64,000 bases of DNA, from NCBI GenBank assembly GCA_947561585.1, contig CANNZV010001038.1, positions 62,001 through 126,000 of the forward strand, given 5' to 3'. The stretch is from Caprella mutica (lineage: Eukaryota > Arthropoda > Malacostraca > Amphipoda > Caprellidae). The notes beneath the pieces were generated by a model that worked only from the letters and a program-made list of their open reading frames with translations, had not been told where the DNA came from and did no database searches. Below are positions 55,641-64,000 of the stretch, piece by piece (within the stretch, counting starts at the first letter, position 1; each line of letters starts with the position of its first letter). Made by a program: the position numbers and the translations under genes.

Positions 55641-55890
55641 TATAGAGGAGTTCACTATAGAGGAGTTCACTATTGAGGATTTCACTATAGAGGAGTTTAC
55701 TATAGAGGAGTTTACTATAGAGGAGTTCACTATAAAGGAATTCACTATAGAGGAGTTCACTATAGAGGAGTTCACTATAGAGGAGTTTACTATAGAGGAG
55801 TTCACTATAGAGGAGTTCACTATAGAGGAGTTCACTATAGAGGAGTTCACTATAGAGGAGTTCACTATAGAGGAGTTCACTATAGAGGAG
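55621..55890. repeat. Minisatellite, 15-bp unit, 18 copies
   Basis: TTCACTATAGAGGAG repeats exactly every 15 bp. Variants include TATTGAGGAT and TATAAAGGAA. The minus frame 55608-55880 (NSSIV repeats) is a by-product of the 15-bp length. Confidence 0.98.
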
Positions 55891-56355
55891 ATATACTGTT
55901 GTTACAATATCTACATCTGGGTATTATATAGCTACCTAAGGAATGAATTATATATCAAGCATAAGATTGTCATATACCAGAGATCATTAGCAGAGGTATA
56001 TGATCTACGTTTAGAATTGCGATCTACATATACCTGATATCTCTACCTATAGAACATAAGATCTACATTAAGTAGTGCGATCTATCTTCAGGAGATCTCC
56101 AGACATTAATCAAGAGTCTCATTTCTGAAAATCTTCAGAAAAGACCAAATTGTACTGAAAAAGTGAGCGATGATTTGCAGTTAGGATTCGAAATAGAGGC
56201 TCGTGATTACTCTACAGAACATCCAAATGAGGCCATTTAACGTAGAGGGGATGGGGAACAGATGATGACAATTTATTGCAACTCTATGAGGCTTAAGAAA
56301 ATTTAATGAGATTGCAGTAATTATGTTAGATGCTCATCATCATATATTACTATTA
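55891..56355. other. AT-rich stretch with GATCTAC-type phrases
   Basis: GATCTACGTTTAG, CGATCTACATATACC and AAGATCTACATTAAG recur loosely between 56000 and 56080. No gene recognised. Confidence 0.45.
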
Positions 56356-56530
56356 GGGTTGTGACAATATGCTTTTAAAATCATAAATACTGAAAATATT
56401 ATCGACGAAGAGAATTAAAGAGTATTGAATCACCCTACATCAGTGGTATATAGTATTTGATACCATTTCATTTCGTTTCGACTGTGATATTCTTAAGATC
56501 TATGATTTTAAAAGCATATTATCACAACTC
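56356..56530. mobile_element. Family 3 inverted-repeat element
   Basis: TA|GGGTTGTGACAATATGCTTT at the left, AAAAGCATATTATCACAACT at the right. The middle ATCAGTGGTATATAGTATTT is in the same orientation as 49470. Confidence 0.92.
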
Positions 56531-56984
56531 GACTCATGATCATAGGTTTTCGGGCATAAAATCTGGGGTTAAATATATTGAAAATTTAGGTTCAGTTCAG
56601 CATAGGCAATCAAAGTTAAAACAGCGTTCATATGTTTCGAAAATTCACCCCATTTGAGGGTAAATTCCATGATATATTGTAATTACCTCCACCTCCTCCC
56701 CCACTGCTAATTCACCCCCCCCCCCTCTTTAAAGGCTTCTAAATCCATCTTGGATGATTAATGGTTTGTTTGGTCAGGAGGAGAGGCATAACTCATCTTC
56801 TGCAAGTGACTGCTGAGTAAGATATAAAATATCTAAAAAAATTGAATGAATACAGAAAAAATTCTCATTTCAATGTTTATAGGTACTTGAATGAATGTTA
56901 TACTTCAGTTCGATAATGGTAGGTTCAAGCCTATTACTATTATCAACTGTTAAAGATTGCCATATGAAAAATGAATAAATACAG
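56531..56984. other. AT-rich stretch with a C11 tract
   Basis: A C11 run lies at 56715-56725 in a C-rich patch (56688-56730). No gene recognised. Confidence 0.45.
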
Positions 56985-56989
56985 TTAAA

Positions 56990-57065
56990 CTCCTCTATAG
57001 TGAATGTGGTCGGGTGTAGCTTAAATAGTGAACATATTTTCTTCAGTCTGCCATAAAATAACCAC
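56990..57065. mobile_element. Family 4 fragment, left half
   Basis: TTAAACTCCTCTATAGTGAA, TGTGGTCGGGTGTAGC and AACATATTTTCTTCAGTCTG match the family 4 left arm and interior. No right arm found. Confidence 0.7.
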
Positions 57066-57813
57066 CAGTTTTCTAAAACTGATAGCAATTCCTGGCAAAC
57101 TACAGAAAATTAAGTATGCGTCCTACTGCAGTATTGATTATAATCATTTGGAAATATTCATGGTAATTCCTTATAATCCAATTATAAGTTGCTAGATGGT
57201 TTTCACTGGAAGGCACACACTTCTCCTGCTAAAGTAAATCTTGACAATCGCAACACTCTCATTACTCATCTCCAAAGCGTATAATCCTCTGTTTGGGTTT
57301 GAGATACAAGAGCCAGCTTAGCGCTGAGCACACGCTTCGAGAAAACCCTAAAGGAGAAGGAACGGCTAATTCATATTCACAAAGTGATTATGCTAATTTA
57401 ACCATATATAAAAAAAAGTATTAAAATTTTAATGAATAGTATAAAATGATATAGCAAAAAACTTTTTATAATATATCCAATTACATGAAATGAAAGGGGG
57501 AAAATAAAGAACTAGTTTGATGCTTGTACGACGTACGTACCTAGTGTTTTAGGCAAGGAAAAAAGTGGATTAATTTGCATTAAAACTTGAATCTATTCTT
57601 GTAATCCAAATTATAAATTCAACGAATAAGGTATTTATGTCAAAAATTAATTGTTCTTTGTTTATTTCATATATCTTACCAATGGCTTCATAATAAATTT
57701 AACCAAATTTGAAAGTTTTAATTTCACAAGATATCACAGTGAATGAGGTATTAGTTTTAAAATATATACACTTTTTTTTATCATTTCATATTAGAAATAG
57801 TACCTTCCTTGAA
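57066..57813. other. AT-rich stretch, nothing recognised
   Basis: No gene or repeat recognised. A T-rich tract ending in ATTAG at 57772-57795 could act as a splice acceptor for the following segment. Confidence 0.4.
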
Positions 57814-58011
57814 ATGGAGGCAACCGAAAAGAGCGCATCATCGTGGAGAGTAAATAGAAATTGTGTGCCAGAGTCTGCATTGGAGTCAAAGAAACATTCC
57901 AAAGAAGTGATGTTTACTCCGCACAAACACTCACTTGCTCAATATTCTCACTCAAATTGTCTCACCAAAAATACTAATTGGCAACTCAAGAAAATAAGAT
58001 TGCGACGCTGA
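57814..58011 (+). CDS. Weak candidate coding segment, unrecognised
   Basis: Open from ATG at 57814 for 65 codons: polar and non-repetitive, for example MEATEKSASSWRVNRNCVPE and TPHKHSLAQYSHSNCLTKN. The same frame is open upstream to 57709, where composition is AT-driven. A T-rich tract and AG precede it by about 20 bp. It does not resemble ephrin exon 2 (no FRIDNTDH or cysteine pattern). I recognise no family, and chance is likely. Confidence 0.15.
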   Translation: MEATEKSASSWRVNRNCVPESALESKKHSKEVMFTPHKHSLAQYSHSNCLTKNTNWQLKKIRLRR

Positions 58012-58037
58012 ACATTTTTACTTCTTACACTGTTAAT

Positions 58038-58125
58038 GAAAGCAAACTCATAGTTACCTTCGCAGAAAGCGCAAAGTTATGTTTTAGACTGAATTTATTT
58101 ATATATCATCTTGTTTAGAATGCTT
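58038..58125 (-). mobile_element. 3' end of tailed interspersed repeat (CTTTGACC family)
   Basis: On the minus strand: AAGATGATATATAAATAAAT then CATAACTTTGCGCTTTCTGC and GAAGGTAAC, matching the last 90 bp of the 2551-3158 copy. The 5' part is missing, as in a 5'-truncated insertion. Confidence 0.8.
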
Positions 58126-58286
58126 CTCTTCAAATACACATATAAAATCACTTATAATAAACGATTGAATTTCATTAAAATAAATTAAGCTACAGGAATT
58201 TTCATCGGGAAAATGAAAATATTCTTAATTACCTGTATAATGGCCTTGCCTTTAATTTCCGCTTCGTTCTTCTGACTTTTGATATT

Positions 58287-58645
58287 TCCCATTTATTTCC
58301 GGCTCGCTGCCCCGTATTTACGGGCTCCGTATCACAATAGCCTCTTTCCCGTTCATTTCCGGCTCGTTGACCCGTATTTACGGGCTCCGTATCACAATAG
58401 CCTCTTTCCCGTTCATTTCCGGCTCGTTGACCCGTATTTACGGGCTCCGTATCACAATAGCCTCTTTCCCGTTCATTTCCGGCTCGTTGACCCGTATTTA
58501 CGGGCTCCGTATCACAATAGCCTCTTTCCCGTTCATTTCAGGCTCACTGCCCAGTATTTACCGGTTCCGTATCACAATAGACTCATTCTCGTTCATATCC
58601 GGCTCGCTGCCCCGTATTTACGGGCTCCGTATCACAATAGCCGCT
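58287..58645. repeat. Minisatellite, 60-bp unit, 6 copies
   Basis: CGGGCTCCGTATCACAATAG starts each unit at 58321, 58381, 58441, 58501 and so on, followed by CCTCTTTCCCGTTCATTTCC and GGCTCG. The middle copies are identical; outer ones differ. CCGTATTTACGG is an internal palindrome. GC content is far above its surroundings. Two overlapping frames (58279-58647, 58367-58654) are open because 60 is a multiple of three. Confidence 0.98.
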
Positions 58646-58789
58646 AATCAATAGAGTCAATCCTCTCTGATAAATCTAATTAAAACTTAATTAAGATTTT
58701 CATCCTCTGAATAGCTGCGATATTTCGCCCCATCGGTTGCTATTTATTCGGGAAATAGAAACATTAAATGTAGTTTATGAAGGCAAATA

Positions 58790-58870
58790 CGGTAAAGAGA
58801 CTATCTAACATTACTTAGTAAAGGGTCTAAATGGTGATAGATCCTTTACCCGATATGGCTATGGAAGTTA
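58790..58870. repeat. Dispersed sequence, empty-site copy
   Basis: Matches the flanks at 42183-42295 and 42563-42606: GGTAAAGAGACTATCTAACA, GGGTCTAAA and then TCCTTTACCCGATATGGCTA. No family 2 element is inserted here. Confidence 0.75.
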
Positions 58871-59711
58871 TTAAAATGTTAAATTTATTTAAATTTACCA
58901 AATAAATGAATAAAGATCGAATTTTATGGCAAAACCAAGATATGGCGACTTATACGAACATCCTACCAATAAAGTTATTAGGTTTTCTCTTGATACCCTC
59001 AAAAATCATTAATATTCATAATATTTACTCGTTAGTTTTTTTTTCAAATTTATGGCATAAAATATTTCATGATTAATAAATGGAGGATAACCCGTTAATG
59101 TCTTGCTTTAAGTCAATTAATCCGTAGATGTGATGGTAGAAAGGTATTCCTTATACCACAACTAGTTATATTGAAAATATTAACTAGTGTTTAAGATGTA
59201 AAGTTTGGGATTTTTAAATTATCGTTTTTATTGAAAAATATAGTCTCTTAAAAAAAAAACTTTATGAAAGCACAGTACTTATATATATTCATCATTAAAT
59301 TACGCGTTTATAATAAAAATTATTATAATTTATAAAAAGATTCAGAGTAAGTAATTATATTACTGAATGAAAGTAATCATGGCCCGAAAATGAACTAAAA
59401 AGACTAACTGGCAACTGATGGCTGATAGCGAAGACATGCGACTAAGAAATTGATATCAGCTGTATTCAAATTATAACACAAAATATAAAAAAAGTAATAA
59501 TTTATTCAAGTAAAACAATTGATAACAGAAATATATGTAGAAATAATAGAAATTATATTTAAATAATATCCAATATAAGACGTATCAAAAGAAAGAGTTT
59601 TCCCAAATTAGGTGCCAGAGGTACGGGAAAATCTGAGACTAATTTCCTTCTATGTCGTCTGGAAGAAGAAAAAGAATACAAGTAATTTCCTCTCAGAAAT
59701 TCGGGGAGTTT
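58871..59711. other. AT-rich stretch, nothing recognised
   Basis: No gene or repeat recognised. Confidence 0.45.
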
Positions 59712-60375
59712 GACTTAGAAGATACATTGAAGTGCAAATATTGACTTAGAAGATACATTGGAGTGTAAATATTGACTTAGAAGATACATTGGAGTATAAA
59801 TATTGACTTAGAAGATACATTGGAGTGTAAATATTGACTTAGAAGATACATTGGAGTGTAAATATTGACTTAGAAGATACATTGGAGTGTAAATATTGAC
59901 TTAGAAGATACATTGGAGTGTAAATATTGACTTAGGAGATACATTGGAGTGTAATTATTGACTTAGAAGATACATTGGAGGAGATGAGAGTCTAAATATT
60001 GACTTAGAAGATACATTGGAGGAGATGAGAGTCTAAATATTGACTTAGAAGATACATTGGAGGAGATGAGAGTCTAAATATTGACTTAAAAGATACATTA
60101 GAGGAGATGAGAGTCTAAATATTGACTTAGAAGATACATTGGAGGAGATGATAGTCTAAATATTGACTTAGAAGATACATTGGAGGAGACGAGAGTCTAA
60201 ATATTGACTTAGAAGATACATTGGAGGAGACGAGAGTCTAAATATTGACTTAGAAGATACATTGGAGGAGACTAGAGGCTAAATATTGACTTAGAAGATA
60301 CATTGGAGGAGTTAAGAGTGTAAATATTGACTTAGAAGATACATTGGAGGAGAGGGGAAACTAATTATTGACTTG
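59712..60375. repeat. Two-phase minisatellite: 31-bp x8 then 41-bp x10
   Basis: GACTTAGAAGATACATTGGA begins every unit. From 59712 to 59959 the unit is 31 bp (GTGTAAATATT follows). From 59960 the unit is 41 bp because GGAGATGAGA is inserted (then GTCTAAATATT). The switch is abrupt, and no copies are intermixed. Confidence 0.98.
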
Positions 60376-60640
60376 AAATATAGAGAAACTAAACTATAGA
60401 ATTTTATGAGAAGACTCGTTGGAATTTCTAATTTAAATTCATTCGTTAGTCTAAAATTAACTAGACTAAAATTCATAACCTGAATTATAAGCTTATCAAA
60501 ATTTCTATACCTAGCTATATTTCTCTATTAAGTTGGTCGACGATGTACACCGCTACTCTCTCTTCTCCCGCCATCTTTTCTGTTTTCCCTACCGTATAGA
60601 TCGTTACTTTAACTCCTAATAGAAATGTAACAATGCGAAG
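60376..60640. other. AT-rich spacer
   Basis: No recognisable feature. Confidence 0.45.
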
Positions 60641-60685
60641 CCTATCAAATTAATAGGCTGGTGTGATAGGCTGTTATTTGATAGG
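60641..60685. other. Hairpin
   Basis: CCTATCAAAT at 60641 pairs with ATTTGATAGG at 60676; inside, AATAGGCTGG and GATAGGCTG are similar direct phrases. Confidence 0.7.
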
Positions 60686-60899
60686 AGAGAGGGGATCTGG
60701 GGACATGTTGTAAAATTGGTTCTAGCTATGATATATAATAATAACATCGACATACATTGATCTTATTCTGTTTTGTTGAAGTAATAAAAATGTTTTGGTG
60801 CTATTAACTCTGGTGGTGAAATATGTGTGTACTTTTGCTGCATGTATTGTATTGTATTAGATGTATTGTATGTATTGTTTTAGACATATTTCTTCCTAA

Positions 60900-60970
60900 G
60901 GTACAGTCAAAGAAAAGAGTATCCGTCATTATTTTTACACAGTTTTCTAATTTCACATTTACAAAAATAT
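60900..60970. repeat. Dispersed repeat family 6, short copy
   Basis: GTACAGTCAAAGAAAAGAGT, CAGTTTTCTAATTTCACATT and TACAAAAATAT match the other members. Confidence 0.65.
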
Positions 60971-61601
60971 ACTCAACTTATGTTAATTATTGTAAATATT
61001 TTAAAATGGGTATGGGAAGACGATGACAAATTTGAAATATTTGAAAATGGTAGGAAATTTATATTTAAAATTTCTTCCACAATAATTCAAAATATACATA
61101 ATGGTCGCATGTACTTTATTTTAAATAATTTAGTATATTGAATTAATTGACAGTATGAAAAATAGTTTTCCCTAATTTTTCTTTCCAAACTATAAGCAAC
61201 TTGACAGAATCAGAATTCATTGTATGAATTATCATCAGAAATGGTCAAACAATGCGCTTTCATTCTTGTTCGAATTCATTAGTGAAGTCTCCATCTACCT
61301 AATGGCTTTCGGACATTTGAACGTCAAAACACTGGACAGCATTCGGCTCAGTACTTTAACTTCGGACAGACAGACGCTATACAATAACAATAACTTATAA
61401 TCCTATTGTTTGGTTACGGTATTAATGATTACTTATGGTTTTACCTGTACGGGGAGGGTGGTCTTATTTTGGGACAGAAATCTGTAGATTTAGATAGAAG
61501 TTAAAGTTGAGCAACCGATTACGGGTTAACTTGTCAATCGTATTCATAACATCTAATTCGTAATTCATTCGGCATATCACGAATTGAAAAATGATATTGT
61601 A
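60971..61601. other. AT-rich stretch, nothing recognised
   Basis: No gene or repeat recognised. Confidence 0.45.
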
Positions 61602-61990
61602 GGGTAATTTCATATTCATCGGATAATTATTATAAATCCTGTAAGAAAAAAATATATTATCTTTTTCTTTCCATTATTTAATTTTATATTATATGCTCAT
61701 AAATCGCTTGTTTGCGAGAACAGTGTCATAACTTCAAAAAATCTACTTTTCAGGAGAGGCATTTTGGTACTTGTAATGTACGTACATTTAATGGTATATC
61801 GTTAGGACATTTAGCCTTTCTAGCGGTATATTTTTGAGTTACAATGATGATTTTTTTACCAAAATGATCAGCATTTTACGATTCATATGTCTATATGGAT
61901 AACTCTAAAATACATGTTTTTGTGTTTATGACGTTGTTACTGCAAACAAGCGAAATTTGGAACCGACCCGTCCGATAATTCGAAACTTAA
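61602..61990. mobile_element. Family 1 element interrupted by a 250-bp element
   Basis: The left part TA|GGGTAATTTCATATTCATCG and TCCTGTAAGAAAAAAATATA ends at 61703. The right part AAATTTGGAACCGACCCGTC and CGATAATTCGAAACTTAA resumes at 61954. The inserted element has intact ends. Confidence 0.88.
61704..61953. mobile_element. 250-bp element with TCGCTTGTTTGC ends, copy 2 of 2
   Basis: Same orientation and nearly the same sequence as 23655-23906, with AA on both sides. It sits within the family 1 element, so it inserted later. Confidence 0.92.
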
Positions 61991-62775
61991 GTCCAATTTA
62001 TACCGTTTTAATTATTTAAAGAAGGTTTGTTTCTTCTTTTGCCTTTAAAAAAAAATTTATACTTCAATGTCCAATGTCTAAATCCATATAATCTCTGTTA
62101 TTCTCTAAATACACTAAATAAACAAGTTACTTCTCATGTAAAAAAGCAAGAATTCAACTTAATTTATAAGACTTCCATCTGCATCCATTCCAGATTAATT
62201 GGACATCATCTTCTCAATCTAGAAAGGTTTGATCTCTACTAGCGCTTCTTTAATTTGGAATCATTTTACCGTTCTAATGTAAGACATAATAGGATCATTT
62301 TGGAGATGAAGCCTTGGAAATGTTGGTAGATTTTAATGCAGAGAAAAGAGCAAGTAATGTACTTTATCCCTAATTACAATTATTTTCATTTAATATTCTT
62401 TTTGATTTTTTAACGTTTTTTTTATTATGCTCCACATAGTTATTTGATCTGGATATATTAATTAGTTTAATATTTGGTCAAATAATAAAATTCAATTTAA
62501 CGTAAAATGTAAATTATGGATGACTAATTTTTGGAAAACGATTTCAAATAAATAATTTCCAGTATATATATTGTATGAATATATATACTGAATGTATATA
62601 ATTATAAAGATGAATATATATAAAAAATGTAAACCTATTCACGAATATACTCGAATCCTTTTCACTAATTCGATTAGTATTTTTACTTCATTAAATTACA
62701 GTTGCCTCCTATAAGCACAATTAAATTAAAAAAAATTTCATTCAATTCAAATTATGCTATCAAGAAAATTGAGTA
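61991..62775. other. AT-rich stretch, nothing recognised
   Basis: The open frame 62027-62242 has no recognisable motif. Near 62560-62640 there are TATATA-rich phrases. Confidence 0.45.
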
Positions 62776-63043
62776 AAGGGCCGTACACACGCAGGGTTTT
62801 TTAAGTCTTTCCACTAGACTTCTTGCTAACCTCCTCCTACTTTTTCCACGAGAATGTAAGAAAAAACAATATAATTATTATTCATTTTAGTTGGTATCCA
62901 TGATACCTGCATGTATTTTGAATACCAACTGAAATAAATAATAATTATATCGTTTTTTCTTATATTCTCGTGGAAAAAGTAGGAGGAGCTTAGCAAAAAG
63001 TCTGGTGGAAAGACTTAAAAAACCCTGCGTGTGTACGGCCCTT
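62776..63043. mobile_element. Family 2 inverted-repeat element, complete
   Basis: TA|AAGGGCCGTACACACGCAGG at the left and CTGCGTGTGTACGGCCCTT|TA at the right; arms over 100 bp with CTCCTCCTACTTTTTCCACG mirrored as CGTGGAAAAAGTAGGAGGAG. The core starts TTGGTATCCATGATACCTGC, and its right half is diverged. 268 bp. Confidence 0.95.
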
Positions 63044-63395
63044 TACGGCCATTGTATGTCCATCTACACCAACTTTTTACCCGCTAAAATATTGCACCGT
63101 TAAAACTTAAGCTGTTTAGCGCCAGACTGATAGATACTCTCATACCTTTAATAGTATATAATAAACACGATTAATTAGCAATTAGCTTTTTTGGTTTAGA
63201 ATCATATTGCACCGTTAAAACTAAAACGGTACCGCTCTTGAAAAAGTAGCGACTTAAAATGTCTATTTTTTCTCTCCCGCTCCCTGTCCGTATCAACACT
63301 GATCTTCTTAAAGGATTAACACACGAATAAAACTCAGGAGGTAGCAAGTCAAACTACCAGTGTTTTTAAAAATAGAATATCATCAATTTTATAAG
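63044..63395. other. Spacer with a short direct repeat
   Basis: ATATTGCACCGTTAAAACT occurs at about 63090 and again at about 63208. No gene recognised. Confidence 0.5.
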
Positions 63396-63596
63396 CTATA
63401 AGTACTGAGTTATCGAACTGCTTCATGTTTATGACCATGAAAGATAAAAAAATTAATGATTATAACTTTCGATTAATTGGTATCAATGATACCTGCTGGT
63501 ATCATGGATACCAATTAAAATATATGTTTAAATAATAATTAATATCTTTATATGGTCGAAAACGTGTAACCGTCCGCTAACACAGAACTTATACCC
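63396..63596. mobile_element. Family 1 inverted-repeat element, diverged
   Basis: CTGAGTTATCGAACTGCTTC at the left; a perfect core AATTGGTATC..GATACCTGCT then GGTATCATGGATACCAATTA; and the right side TATGGTCGAAAACGTGTAAC with ACTTATACCC. The ends are more diverged than the core. Confidence 0.85.
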
Positions 63597-63871
63597 AAAC
63601 AGACTTCTAAAAATTGATTGAGTGTTTACTCACACTGTCAATTAGTACTGCTAATTACAGGTGGGATAATTGGCTCAATTATTCCGTCACTCCATAGGTA
63701 GCTGTTCAAATTAGACACATTATTGAATTGTTGACAGTGTGACAGTCACCTTTATTGATGAACTGCAGTTAGGGCAATTATTTCACAATGCAATCATTAG
63801 TGGATAAATGAAGCCATTCTGTAAAGAGGTAGAGGAAAAATATATAGCAAAAAACAATTAAAACTAGATTA
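63597..63871. other. AT-rich spacer
   Basis: ACTGTCAATTAGTACTGCTA and a nearby GTTGACAGTGTGACAG are loosely complementary. No gene recognised. Confidence 0.4.
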
Positions 63872-64000
63872 CGTGCACTCGGTGGAGCGCATACCTTCGC
63901 ACCCGCTTTAACCCGTTTTCTCTCAAAATCTAATAAACTGGTAACTGGATTGTGACTAATCGTTACATCAAGTTTCATGCAATATGGTTCAATACTTTTT
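63872..64000 (+). mobile_element. Tailed interspersed repeat, cut by the window edge (CTTTGACC family)
   Basis: AACTAGATTACGTGCACTCG starts the same 5' end as at 2551, followed by GTGGAGCGCATACCTTCGCA and AAGTTTCATGCAATATGG. It continues beyond the window. The minus frame 63778-63978 overlaps it and is a shadow. Confidence 0.85.

Noticed and set aside
55621..55890. Phage T7-like promoter motif (CACTATAG) repeated 18 times
   Set aside because: Only eight bases match, they derive from the element end, and the context is an insect-like nuclear genome.
58279..58654. Two overlapping plus-strand frames of 122 and 95 codons
   Set aside because: Both read the same 60-bp array in different phases; at most one could be real, and neither looks like a protein.
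54545..64000. Ephrin exon 2
   Set aside because: I looked for a FRIDNTDH-like start and the following cysteine pattern on the plus strand and saw none; it probably lies beyond the window.

Overview
The window looks like nuclear DNA from an arthropod, most likely an insect. It is AT-rich, has no dense gene arrangement, and is full of minisatellites and short inverted-repeat elements. The insect call rests on one exon that fits the start of an insect-type ephrin; the repeat style resembles sap-feeding hemipterans, but I cannot name a species. I saw no rRNA, tRNA, CRISPR array or intact transposase.

Gene content is very sparse. The only gene I recognise is on the + strand at 54435-54544: a coding exon with start codon, signal peptide, the ephrin N-terminal motif LFWNSSNP and a GTGAGT splice donor. 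The next ephrin exon was not found in the remaining 9.4 kb, so intron 1 appears to run off the right edge. A 110-bp piece of this exon, including the start codon and signal peptide, is repeated at 55325-55434 with one difference; it lacks the ephrin motif and the donor. A few other stretches (15399-15737 minus, 22847-23007, 39987-40241, 42652-42843 minus, 57814-58011) look weakly coding. Most long open frames are by-products of tandem arrays.

Tandem arrays make up roughly 11 kb. Unit lengths are 56 bp (4133), 20 (7241), 17 (8355), 41 (17527), 20/40 (20565), 44 (25807), 15 (27386), 22 (29670), 31 (37845), 39 (37 kb region, from 38339), 41 (46708), 25/24 (51726), 15 (55621), 60 (58287) and 31 then 41 (59712). 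Several show higher-order structure, inverted end units, or an origin in the end of a transposon-like element.

Mobile elements are non-autonomous. Three inverted-repeat families with TA flanks recur: family 1 (about twelve copies or fragments, ends GGGTAAGTT..AATTATCGG), family 2 (three copies, ends AAGGGCCGTACACACG) and family 3 (six copies, ends GGGTTGTGACAATATGC). Families 1 and 2 share the same palindromic core between different ends. There is also a foldback-like element whose arms are 17-bp tandem arrays and which is flanked by an 11-bp direct repeat (12781-13898), a 250-bp element present twice and once nested in family 1, a family with CTCTATAGTGAA ends, a 1-kb element with CpG-rich arms (41048-42068), and a tailed interspersed repeat with internal tandem structure (2551-3158 and fragments). 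Several short modules of 70-150 bp occur twice, tens of kilobases apart, with high identity.

Layout: 1-12 kb holds repeat fragments and three arrays; 12.8-13.9 kb the foldback element; 15-31 kb arrays alternating with small inverted-repeat elements; 30-37 kb mostly plain AT-rich sequence; 37-48 kb arrays, duplicated modules and the CpG-armed element; 49-54 kb family 3 copies and the purine-rich 25-bp array upstream of ephrin; 54.4-64 kb ephrin exon 1 and its presumed intron.
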